The translations under genes were made by a program, and so were the position numbers. The notes under the pieces were generated by a model. The model saw only the letters and a program-made list of their open reading frames with translations. It had not been told where the DNA came from and made no database searches. From contig JALORP010000029.1 of NCBI GenBank assembly GCA_025458865.1, positions 1 to 34,470 on the forward strand: a DNA stretch of 34,470 nt, in the 5' to 3' direction. Of this stretch, positions 23,983-34,470 are shown in pieces. Each line of letters opens with the position of its first letter. The first letter of the stretch is position 1. This DNA comes from Steroidobacteraceae bacterium (GTDB taxonomy: Bacteria > Pseudomonadota > Gammaproteobacteria > Steroidobacterales > Steroidobacteraceae).

Positions 23983-26103
23983 TCAGAAGGAGTACTTCAC
24001 CGTCGCGGCGATGAAATCACGATCGTTCAGGTCGTTGAAGCGGCCCGCACCGCCGAAGCCGGTGTAGCTCACGTCCAGCTCCCAGGTCGCCCGCAGGTTC
24101 GCGTTCACGCCAGCGGTGATGCCGTAGCGGCCCTCGACGAAGTTGCCGCCGGGCCCGGGCGTGGTGCCGTCCACGTCGTGCGACCACACCAGGCGCGGGC
24201 TCAGGTTCCACGGACCGATGAGGCTGAGGTAGTCCATGCGCAGCGCGATGCGGTAGCCCCAGGAGTCCGCATCCGCGAAGCGGTTCTGCGGCTCGACCTC
24301 GTTGAACGGCACGGGGTAGGCGCCCACGTGCGCCTGCCACAGCTCCTCGTTGCCCGACAGCGAAGTGCCCGGGCCATTGAAGCGCAGGCCGCGGCCGTTC
24401 GGGCCGCCGGTCAGCTTGTCCGGCATGTCGAAGACGTGGGTGTAGCCCACCTCGACCACGCTCACCAGCTGCGAGGCGCCGAGCATGGGCCCGAACACCT
24501 TGGTGCCGGTCATCTGCGCCTGGATCACGTCGTAGCGGCCCCAGCCAGGAATCTCCTCGCTCAGGCCGAAGCGGCCGATCTGGTTGCACGCCGCGAGCGT
24601 CGGCGCCGCCGCGATGCACTCCTGCGGCAGCGCCTGGCCCTGGAAGGCCGCGGCCGCGTTCTGGAAGGGGGCGAGCGCCGCGAACAGCAGTTCGACGTCG
24701 TCGTGCTGCAGCGGGGCATCCATCTTGTAGGACACCTCGCCCTGCAACGCGACGCCGGTCGTGCCGATCTGCGTGTTGAAGGACAGGCCGATCAGCTTGA
24801 TGTCCTCCGGGTACTCGGTGAAGTACTGCGCGGTGATGGAGTACTCGTGCTGGCCGATGCGCGTCGCCTGCGCCGTCACGTTGCCGCCGCCGAGGGCGGT
24901 GTTGGCGCCGACCGTGGCGTAGCTGCGGTAAGCGTCGAGCGTCAGGTTGCCGCCGCGGGCCGTGGACGTGGCGAAGGCGTTCTGCGCCGCCGCCTCGATG
25001 GCGAGCGCCGGCGGCAACCCGGCGCCGAGCAGCTGGGCGGCGCCACCCACCGCGGCCAGCGAGCCCAGGGCGTTGCCGATGCCCGTCTGCGTGCCCGTGA
25101 TGCCGCTGATCAGCGGCAGCTTGCTGTGGTAGTTCAGGTAGTACAGGCCGAAGTCGGTGCCGTCGCTGAACTGGGGCAGGAACAGCTTGAACGCGACGCC
25201 CCACTGGCCGCTGTCGCTTGCGTCGCGCGTCTCCGTGCGGGCCACGCCCTGGAAGTTCGGGATGAAGGGGCCGCCCAGCGGGCGGAAGTCCACGCCCTGG
25301 TCCGAGTAGCCGCCGAAACCGAGGAACACCGTGTCGCCGCCGCGCACGGCGAAGTCGTTCGCCGCGAAATAGCTGCCGACCGGCTCGGGCAGGGTCTCGT
25401 CCCAGCTGAACAGGTACAGCGCCTCGGCGGTGAAGTTGGGCGTGATGGCGAAGGAGGCCTTGATCATCTCCTGTGGCAGGTAGGCCTCGCGCAGTTCGGA
25501 GCCCGGCACGCGCAGCGCCGAGACGTCGAAATGGTTGATGGCGCTGTTGATGCCGCCCTGGATGAAGGTGCTTTCGCCCCAGTTGACGACCATGCTGCCG
25601 GCGCGCAGGTCGAGCTCGCGCCCGCCGATGTCGAAGCGGCCATAGGCGAAGTAGTCGAGCATGCGCACGTAGGAGCCGACGTAGTCGAGCGCCTCGTCCG
25701 ACAGCGGCGTGCGCCGGGTTGGCTGGTTCTCGGCCTCGTAGTCGTAGAGGCCCTGGGCGCGCGCGAAGATGCCGTAGTTGCCCTTGCTGAGCGACAGCTC
25801 GGTGATGAACTTGAAGGCGTTCGACACCAGGCCGGTGTCGTAGTTGATGTTGCCGTCGTCGATGTTCGGCGACCGGCCAGTACCGCCATCCGCGACGCCG
25901 ATCAGGCGAAGGTCGGGACTCTCGACCCGGTACAGCTGGCCGTAGGACACGGTCGTGTCCCAGCTGCCGTCCCACTCTCCGAGGCGGAAATCGAACGCGG
26001 TGGCCGGGGCTGCTGCGACGGCCGCGGAGGCGACCAGCGCAGCCGAGACCGCGAGGCGCACGGGCCGGATCCGGGCGGGATGCATCTTCATGTTGTTCCC
26101 CAT
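23983..26103 (-). CDS. DUF1302 family outer-membrane protein
   Basis: Predicted outer-membrane beta-barrel of 706 residues. A signal peptide ends at about residue 37 (AAAPATA before FDFRLGEW), and the protein ends in the barrel signal TVKYSF with a terminal phenylalanine. Alternating polar/hydrophobic strands run through its length. DUF1302 blocks visible include WDTTVSYGQLYRV, GNYGIFARAQGLYDYE, LRAGSMVVNWGESTFIQGG and RIALRMDYLSLIGPWNL. I chose ATG 26103 (MGNNMKMHP) because GAAGG lies 7 bases upstream; two more Met codons follow closely. First gene of the DUF1302-DUF1329-YCF48-MMPL operon, preceded by an extended -10 promoter candidate. Known members are uncharacterised porin-like proteins. 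Confidence 0.9.
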   Translation of the reverse strand: MGNNMKMHPARIRPVRLAVSAALVASAAVAAAPATAFDFRLGEWDGSWDTTVSYGQLYRVESPDLRLIGVADGGTGRSPNIDDGNINYDTGLVSNAFKFITELSLSKGNYGIFARAQGLYDYEAENQPTRRTPLSDEALDYVGSYVRMLDYFAYGRFDIGGRELDLRAGSMVVNWGESTFIQGGINSAINHFDVSALRVPGSELREAYLPQEMIKASFAITPNFTAEALYLFSWDETLPEPVGSYFAANDFAVRGGDTVFLGFGGYSDQGVDFRPLGGPFIPNFQGVARTETRDASDSGQWGVAFKLFLPQFSDGTDFGLYYLNYHSKLPLISGITGTQTGIGNALGSLAAVGGAAQLLGAGLPPALAIEAAAQNAFATSTARGGNLTLDAYRSYATVGANTALGGGNVTAQATRIGQHEYSITAQYFTEYPEDIKLIGLSFNTQIGTTGVALQGEVSYKMDAPLQHDDVELLFAALAPFQNAAAAFQGQALPQECIAAAPTLAACNQIGRFGLSEEIPGWGRYDVIQAQMTGTKVFGPMLGASQLVSVVEVGYTHVFDMPDKLTGGPNGRGLRFNGPGTSLSGNEELWQAHVGAYPVPFNEVEPQNRFADADSWGYRIALRMDYLSLIGPWNLSPRLVWSHDVDGTTPGPGGNFVEGRYGITAGVNANLRATWELDVSYTGFGGAGRFNDLNDRDFIAATVKYSF

Positions 26104-26176
26104 GTAAGGACCTTCGGATGCCGCCGTTGTTGTGGTGTTCATACCGAATCGGCGGGCTGCTTACAACAACGCGGGC

Positions 26177-26185
26177 AGTATATCA
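26177..26185 (-). promoter_or_regulatory. Extended -10 promoter candidate for the DUF1302 operon
   Basis: On the minus strand TGATATACT combines an extended TGn element with TATACT, one base from the consensus TATAAT. It lies in the only AT-rich stretch of the area, 73 bases before the DUF1302 ATG. No good -35 is visible, as is usual for extended -10 promoters. Confidence 0.5.
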
Positions 26186-26242
26186 GTGGCTATACCGGGT
26201 CCCACCCGCGCCATTACGTATGCGAGCACGCATTTGCAGCGC

Positions 26243-26269
26243 AAAAAAACCGGTCAGGCATGGGTGACC
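26243..26269 (-). terminator. Possible intrinsic terminator overlapping the plsB stop
   Basis: On the minus strand GGTCA, an 8-base loop and TGACC (which includes the plsB TGA) are followed by GG and seven T residues. The stem is only 5 bp, but the T7 tract is the longest T-run I noticed in this GC-rich window, so at least partial termination of plsB transcripts is plausible. Confidence 0.45.
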
Positions 26270-28722
26270 TGCAGGATGCTGTTGCGGATCTGCTCGGACA
26301 GGACGATCCGCGCGTCCTCCGCCACGGCCAGCAGGGGCTCGCCGTACGTCAGGCGGCCGTCCGGGCCGGCCTGGATGACATTGCGCCGGCGCAGCAGGTC
26401 GATGAAGGAACGGAACATGCTGCGGTCGAAGAATTCCGGCGCATTCAGCCCGTAGAGCAGCGAGATTCGCTGCGCCATGGTCGTGCAGCGCTCCTCGAGG
26501 CCATCGGCCGTCAGCTCGCCCCGGCCGGCGCGCAGCAGCAGCGCGATCGCGAGGTAGTAGCGCTCGATGGTCTGGAGGGTCGCCTGCGCGAGGTGCGACA
26601 GCTGCACGGCCTCCACCGTCCCGGTCGGCGGGCGGCGCCAGACCCGCCCGTCCTCGCTGCGCTCCAGCAGGCGCTGCCGGCCGAGCGCCTCGAGCACGCC
26701 TTCGACCACGGCTGGCACCTCGTCCTCGCGCCAGCGCAGCCAGAGTTCCTGGCGCACGTAGGGGTACACCCGCCACGCGAGCCGCTGGATGTCCTCGGCG
26801 CGCATCGCCGCATTGTTCAGGAAGGCGCAGGCGACCAGCGAGTGCATCGCGAACAGGTGGATCACGTTGTTGCGGTAATAGGTCGCGAGGATGGCGGCCT
26901 CTTCCGGCATTCGGACGACGTCGCCGAGCGCGTGGGTGCGGCGCTCGACCATGCCCATCGCCTCGCCGTGGCGGAGCATGGCGGCACCGTCGGGCGTGGG
27001 CATGTGGATGCCCGCCGCGTACGGCGACTCCTGCATCAGCGCGACGTAGAGCTCGAGCTGGCGCAGCAGGTCGGCCTCGATCATCGCCTGGCGCGGCGTG
27101 GACAGCAGCGCCACGGCCAGCAGGTTGACGGGCGTGACCGCGGCGGCCGAGTTGATGCCGCGCAGCACGTCGCTCGCCAGCGCATCCACGGCTTCGCTGA
27201 ACCAGGGTGGCCGCACGTCGTCGTTGTATGCCGTCTCCCGCCAGGCGGGCTCGACGCGTTCCAGCACGGCGGTGAGCGGCACCGGTTCGCCGAAGCTCAC
27301 CTGCACCCGGCCGAAGCGCTGGCGCAACTCCGGCAGCGAGCGCAGCAGGCCGAGGATGGACTCCTTCTGCTTGGGCCGCCCCGACAGCTCGCCGATGTAC
27401 GTCTTGGCCTCGAAGACGCGCTCGTAGCCGAAGTACACCGGCACGTAGACGACCGGCCGCTTGCGGGTCCGCAGGAAGCTGCGCACGGTCATGGACAGCA
27501 GTCCCGTCTTCGCCGGCAGCAGCCGGCCCGTGCGGCTGCGCCCGCCCTCGATGAAGAACTCGAGGGGGTGGCCGCGCCCCATCAGCACGTCCACGTATTT
27601 CATGAAGACGATCGGGTAAAGCCCGCTGCCGCGGAAGCTGCGCCGCAGGAAGAACGCGCCGCCCATCCTCAGGAAGCGGCCGATCACCGGCAGGTTCAGG
27701 TTCACGCCCGCCGCGACGTAGGGCACGGCATAGCCGCGGTAGTAGATGACGTAGGACAACAGCAGGTAGTCCATGTGGCTGCGGTGGCAGGGCACGTACA
27801 CCACCTCGCAGCCGGCCGGCAGGTGATCGAGGCGCTCGGCATTGCGCACTTCGACGCCGTCGTACAGCCGGGTCCACAGCCAGGTGAGGGCGTAGTCCAT
27901 CAATCGCACGAAGGCGTGCGAGTAGTCGGCCGCGATCTCGAGCGCATGCTTGCGGGCGGTGCGCAGGGCCTCGCGCCGCGTGACGCTGCGGTCGGACATT
28001 TCCTTGCGCACCGCCTGGCGCACCGCGCGCGACCGCAGCACCTGGGAGAGGATCACGCGACGCGTGGCGAGCTCGGGGCCGATGGTGTCGGCGCGCATGT
28101 GCCGGAACTCGGCCCGCAGGTCCTTGAGCAGGCGCCGCGCCGCGCGCGACGGGTCAGCCACCGCGGCGGCGTAGTCGCGCAGGCTCCTCGCGTCGCCGAT
28201 GCGGATCAGCGTGCTGCGGCCATTGAGGACGATGGACAGCAGCCGGCGGAAGGGACCCACGAGCGCCCACTCCTCCGACAGGACGAGGTCGAGCCAGGCG
28301 CGCTCCCGCTGCGGGGCCCGTCCCCAGTAGACGGCGACTGGCACGACGTCGAGGTCGAGCGCGGGGTCGCGCGAGGCGGCGGCCATCGCCGCCGCGAGTC
28401 CGGCCGGCGTGCGCCGGTCGGGCCTGCGGCGCAGCACGCCCGCGCGCCGCTCCAGCGCGACGTAGGACTGCGGCAGCGAAAGGTCGCCCGCCACCAGGCG
28501 CTTGCCGGGACGCCGAAGCCGCGCATCCATGCATACCTGCTCGACGGCGAGGCGATCGGACAGGCTGCGCTCCTCGAACACGTAGAGCACGGGCCTCGCG
28601 GTTCCCGAAAGGCGCTGCGCCGCATCCTCGGGCACGAACGCCGGGCGCACGAACAGGCGCATCAGCCCGCGCAGGGCCCACAGCAGGGTCCGGTCGAGCC
28701 CCAGGTAGCGCAAGCCGTTCAA
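26254..28722 (-). CDS. plsB: Glycerol-3-phosphate 1-O-acyltransferase PlsB
   Basis: Inner-membrane enzyme that acylates glycerol-3-phosphate to lysophosphatidate, the first step of phospholipid synthesis. Its 822 residues match the PlsB length (E. coli 807). The catalytic HX4D motif is PCHRSHMDYLLLSY with His313 and Asp318; block III is FFIEGGRSRTGRLLP near residue 388, and FMKY and VPVYFGYE follow. The longest reading frame starts with TTG at 28722; no nearby ATG or GTG gives a full N-terminus and the upstream region has only a weak GGGA, so TTG initiation is my best choice but not certain. It follows the small lipoprotein gene by 27 bases. Confidence 0.95.
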   Translation of the reverse strand: MNGLRYLGLDRTLLWALRGLMRLFVRPAFVPEDAAQRLSGTARPVLYVFEERSLSDRLAVEQVCMDARLRRPGKRLVAGDLSLPQSYVALERRAGVLRRRPDRRTPAGLAAAMAAASRDPALDLDVVPVAVYWGRAPQRERAWLDLVLSEEWALVGPFRRLLSIVLNGRSTLIRIGDARSLRDYAAAVADPSRAARRLLKDLRAEFRHMRADTIGPELATRRVILSQVLRSRAVRQAVRKEMSDRSVTRREALRTARKHALEIAADYSHAFVRLMDYALTWLWTRLYDGVEVRNAERLDHLPAGCEVVYVPCHRSHMDYLLLSYVIYYRGYAVPYVAAGVNLNLPVIGRFLRMGGAFFLRRSFRGSGLYPIVFMKYVDVLMGRGHPLEFFIEGGRSRTGRLLPAKTGLLSMTVRSFLRTRKRPVVYVPVYFGYERVFEAKTYIGELSGRPKQKESILGLLRSLPELRQRFGRVQVSFGEPVPLTAVLERVEPAWRETAYNDDVRPPWFSEAVDALASDVLRGINSAAAVTPVNLLAVALLSTPRQAMIEADLLRQLELYVALMQESPYAAGIHMPTPDGAAMLRHGEAMGMVERRTHALGDVVRMPEEAAILATYYRNNVIHLFAMHSLVACAFLNNAAMRAEDIQRLAWRVYPYVRQELWLRWREDEVPAVVEGVLEALGRQRLLERSEDGRVWRRPPTGTVEAVQLSHLAQATLQTIERYYLAIALLLRAGRGELTADGLEERCTTMAQRISLLYGLNAPEFFDRSMFRSFIDLLRRRNVIQAGPDGRLTYGEPLLAVAEDARIVLSEQIRNSILQVTHA

Positions 28723-28749
28723 GCGGCGGGATCCCGCGGCCGGCGGCCG

Positions 28750-28983
28750 CTACTCACCGCTGCCCGCGTCGCTCTCGCTCGCCTCGAGCTGCCGCTCGAG
28801 CGCCTCCCGATGGCCCTCCCGAGCCGCGTCGAGGCGCTGCTGCGCCTTGTCCTGGGTGGAGATCATGTCGTCGAACACCGTCTCGACGGGCTCGCGATCC
28901 CGTTCGGCCTGCGGGTCGTTGCCGCTGCCACAGGCGGCGAGCGCGGCGAAGGCGGCGATGACGAGCAGTCTGGACAGGGGCAT
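28750..28983 (-). CDS. Small predicted lipoprotein
   Basis: A 77-residue protein with a classical lipoprotein signal: MPLSRLLVIAAFAALAAC, lipobox LAAC with lipidated Cys18. The 60-residue mature part is acidic and helical, with DDMISTQDKAQQRLDAAREGHREALERQLEA likely forming a coiled coil. I do not recognise a family. ATG 28983 has GAGGG 6 bases upstream. It lies 27 bases before plsB on the same strand and probably shares its transcript. The residue after Cys is Gly, so the Asp+2 inner-membrane retention signal is absent and the outer membrane is the likely location. Confidence 0.8.
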   Translation of the reverse strand: MPLSRLLVIAAFAALAACGSGNDPQAERDREPVETVFDDMISTQDKAQQRLDAAREGHREALERQLEASESDAGSGE

Positions 28984-29072
28984 GGGCAGCCCTCTTGGAG
29001 CGTGATGCCCCGTATTCTAGCCCGACTCCCCCTCGGGTGGACGCCACAGCCGCCTTGTGCGACCGTTTCCGC

Positions 29073-29876
29073 GTGAAGGACTTTCGCGGCCAGGCATGCG
29101 TCGTCACGGGCGCCTCGGAGGGGATCGGGCGCGCGCTTTCGCTCGCGCTGGCCCGCCAGGGGGCGCGGCTGGTGCTGGCGGCGCGCAACGAGGCGAGGCT
29201 GGCATCGCTCGCCGCCGAGTGCGCCGCCCTCGGCGCCGAGGCGCTCGCCGTGCCCACGGACGTCGGCGACGAGGCCCAGTGCGGCGCGCTGGTCGAGGCC
29301 GCCCTCGACCGCTTCGGGACCCTCGACCTGTGCGTGGCGAATGCCGGCGCGACCATGTGGTCGCGCCTCGACGAGCTCACCGACCCGGGAGTGCTCGAGC
29401 GCCTGATGCGCGTGAACTACCTCGGCGCGGCCTGGCTCGCGTGGCATGCGCTGCCCGCGCTCAAGCGAAGCCGCGGCCGCATCATCGGGGTGTCGAGCCT
29501 CGCCGGCCTCACCGGCGTGCCGACGCGCACCGGATACGCAGCGAGCAAGCACGCCATGTTCGGCTTCTTCGACTCGCTCCGGATCGAGCTGGCCGGCAGC
29601 GGCGTGTCGGTCACGATGGTGGCGCCGGACTTCGTGCTCTCGGAAATCCACCGGCGCGCAGCCGGCCCGGACGGACGGCCGCTCGGCGAGAGCCCCATGC
29701 ACGAGTCGCGGATCATGACTGCGGAAGCCTGCGCGGACATCATCCTGCGCGCCGCGGCACGCCGCGACCGCCTCGCCCTCACCTCCGCCAGGGGCCGGCT
29801 GGTCCGCTGGGCCGGACTGCTCGCACCGGGACTGCTGGATCGCCTCGCCGCCCGCGCCATCCGCGAGCGGCGCTGA
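29073..29876 (+). CDS. SDR family NAD(P)-dependent oxidoreductase
   Basis: Short-chain dehydrogenase/reductase of about 267 residues. Motifs: the cofactor-binding TGASEGIG near the N-terminus, CVANAG, catalytic Ser in GVSSLAGLTG, and YAASK with the catalytic Tyr and Lys. VAPDFVLSEIHRRA is the usual PG-type motif with Ala-Pro. The C-terminal part is typical of SDRs acting on membrane lipids or sterol-like substrates, but the substrate cannot be inferred. The frame is open to TTG 28995 and a GTG at 29037; I chose GTG 29073 because it gives VKDFRGQACVVTGAS, the normal SDR N-terminus, and because a TATTCT (29013-29018) could be the -10 element and would put the transcript start beyond the TTG. 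It diverges from the lipoprotein-plsB operon. Confidence 0.88.
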   Translation: MKDFRGQACVVTGASEGIGRALSLALARQGARLVLAARNEARLASLAAECAALGAEALAVPTDVGDEAQCGALVEAALDRFGTLDLCVANAGATMWSRLDELTDPGVLERLMRVNYLGAAWLAWHALPALKRSRGRIIGVSSLAGLTGVPTRTGYAASKHAMFGFFDSLRIELAGSGVSVTMVAPDFVLSEIHRRAAGPDGRPLGESPMHESRIMTAEACADIILRAAARRDRLALTSARGRLVRWAGLLAPGLLDRLAARAIRERR

Positions 29877-29882
29877 GGACCG

Positions 29883-30446
29883 TCAGGCCTGCGGCTGCGC
29901 CTCGGCCTCCTCCTTCTTCTGCGGCTTGTGGTGCAGGTGCGGCAGGTCCAGCGACACCAGGAAGTACTCGAACAGGTAGTTGATCAGCGACAGCTGCTCG
30001 ATCATGCGGTGGTCGCCGTCCACGATGTGCAGCGTCGCGCCGTGCTCGCGCGCATAGCGGATGCTGTTCTCGACCGGCACGACGTCGTCGCGCCAGCCGT
30101 GCACGATGGTCAGCGGGCAGGCGGCCGGCTGCGGCGTCTCGTGCTCGCGGCCCGGCATGTAGAACGCCGGCGCCAGCAGGAACAGGCCGCGCGCCCGCAG
30201 CAGCGTGGATGCCGCCGTCGCCACGTGCCCCCCGAGGCTCGAGCCCACCAGCACCAGTTCGCCGTTCAAGTCGCGGCAATAGCTCAGCAACCGCGTAAGG
30301 CGGTCGTGCGGATCCGCGATGCCCCGGTAGTCCACCGATTCGGGATCATAGCCCTCGGTGCGCGCCACCTCCGCCATGGAGGCGATTTTGGTGCCCCAGG
30401 GGCCGCTCTCGAGGCCATGGGAAAAGACCACGTGTCGTCTCGGCAT
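29883..30446 (-). CDS. Alpha/beta hydrolase (YqiA-like esterase fold)
   Basis: Cytoplasmic serine hydrolase of 187 residues. The nucleophile elbow GSSLGGH carries the Ser, VVHGWRDD-type sequence (IVHGWRDDVVP) carries the acid, and GDHRM carries the His. FSHGLESGPWGTK at the N-terminus is the oxyanion-loop region. The C-terminus is a charged tail rich in His, Lys, Glu and Gln. The family resembles YqiA-type esterases; substrate unknown. GGGAG lies 7 bases upstream of the ATG. It converges with the SDR gene, whose stop is 6 bases away, and diverges from the 5-oxoprolinase gene. Confidence 0.85.
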   Translation of the reverse strand: MPRRHVVFSHGLESGPWGTKIASMAEVARTEGYDPESVDYRGIADPHDRLTRLLSYCRDLNGELVLVGSSLGGHVATAASTLLRARGLFLLAPAFYMPGREHETPQPAACPLTIVHGWRDDVVPVENSIRYAREHGATLHIVDGDHRMIEQLSLINYLFEYFLVSLDLPHLHHKPQKKEEAEAQPQA

Positions 30447-30580
30447 GTGCAGGCTCCCGCTGAAGCCGCGATGTTAGCAAGCCGCGACGGGAGACATCGC
30501 GGCAGTCTCGCGAGCGGCGACCGCGTTGTACACTGCGCGCGCCGCGGCAGGGCGGCCTTTCCCGAGGGTGTCCGCCGAGC

Positions 30581-34183
<3,603 letters not shown>

Positions 34184-34470
34184 CGGTACCGGCAGCACCT
34201 GCGCCGCGACCGGGATCGGGACTCGGACCCGAATCACGACTCTGCCACGCGCGCGGGCGGGATCCGGCCGGGCCCCCACGTCGCTCGCGCGGACAAACGC
34301 GCTCGCTCTGGGGGGCCACCGGCCACCTCGCCCGCGCGCGCGTGAGGTGGCGCCTGATTCGGCACTGCCCTATTCGGGCTCAGCGCTTCGCGCCGCGACC
34401 GAGGTGGCGAGGGGGCCCCACAGCCGAGCATAAAGCGGCGCGAGGCTCGGCGAGCGCCGCAGCGAGGCGA
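34184..34470. other. Terminal intergenic stretch, no gene recognised
   Basis: 287 bases after the 5-oxoprolinase stop. I see no convincing coding region; the short open frames have no family features. It holds a hairpin with an 8-bp stem (gccacctc at 34322-34329 with gaggtggc at 34344-34351) and a second copy of gaggtggcg near 34403. A smaller imperfect hairpin (gatcggg / cccgaatc) lies near 34213-34236. None is followed by a T-run. This is probably the 3' flank plus the control region of a gene outside the window. Confidence 0.4.

Noticed and set aside
28995..29072. TTG 28995 as the start of the short-chain dehydrogenase
   Set aside because: The first 26 codons have no SDR similarity or ribosome-binding site, and a possible -10 element lies inside them; GTG 29073 gives a standard N-terminus.
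23752..29076. Very long open frame (1774 codons) on the plus strand
   Set aside because: It lies antisense to the DUF1329, DUF1302 and plsB genes, which have clear family motifs. Its translation is Arg/Ala/Val/His-rich without any domain, as expected for antisense frames in GC-rich DNA.
34205..34240. gggtccgagtcccg-like sequence on the minus strand resembling a tRNA T-arm
   Set aside because: No acceptor, anticodon or D-arm can be built around it at the right distances.

Overview
The window is a high-GC (roughly 70% by eye) chromosomal segment of a gammaproteobacterium. The best lineage evidence is gene order and family content. A thioredoxin-rho pair is divergent from rhlB, as in E. coli. 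There is also a purH-purD pair, a PilE/PilY1/PilX/PilW/PilV/FimT minor-pilin operon, a PlsB-type acyltransferase and a DUF1302/DUF1329/RND cluster of the kind common in Pseudomonas-, Marinobacter- and Nevskiales-like bacteria. I cannot name a genus. I saw no tRNA, rRNA, insertion sequence, phage gene or CRISPR array; almost all of the DNA is vertically inherited-looking chromosomal coding sequence.

Layout. 1-2507: purH (5' end outside the window, frame broken by a perfect 25-bp tandem duplication) and purD. 2544-2828: a small polyhydroxyalkanoate-system protein, meeting tail to tail an AlkA-like DNA glycosylase (3436-2825). 5240-3457: trxA and rho, translationally coupled, with an unusual RG-rich extension on Rho. 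5532-9294: a rightward operon of rhlB, cysQ, a DUF3301 protein, an RNase AM/pAp-phosphatase-like PHP protein and a DUF465 protein, whose last four genes overlap start-to-stop. 9374-11137: an MscS-type channel and ArfB.

11165-28983 on the minus strand reads as three co-directional blocks. The first in transcription order is a small lipoprotein plus plsB. The second is a four-gene envelope cluster: DUF1302 outer-membrane barrel, DUF1329 LolA/LolB-like periplasmic protein, YCF48-type propeller, MMPL/RND permease. It has its own extended -10 promoter candidate and terminator-like hairpins on either side. The third is the type IV pilus minor-pilin/PilY1 operon. 29073-34183: a short-chain dehydrogenase, an alpha/beta hydrolase on the opposite strand, and a 1200-residue fused 5-oxoprolinase. 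The last 287 bases have no recognisable gene.

The most interesting candidates are two. The DUF1302-DUF1329-YCF48-MMPL cluster looks like a complete cell-envelope route for a hydrophobic substrate, without an assigned function. The rhlB-cysQ-DUF3301-rnm-DUF465 operon puts an RNA helicase with two unrelated pAp-hydrolysing families and suggests that RNA decay and pAp removal are coordinated. The neighbouring Rho and RhlB carry RG-rich low-complexity extensions on opposite ends.
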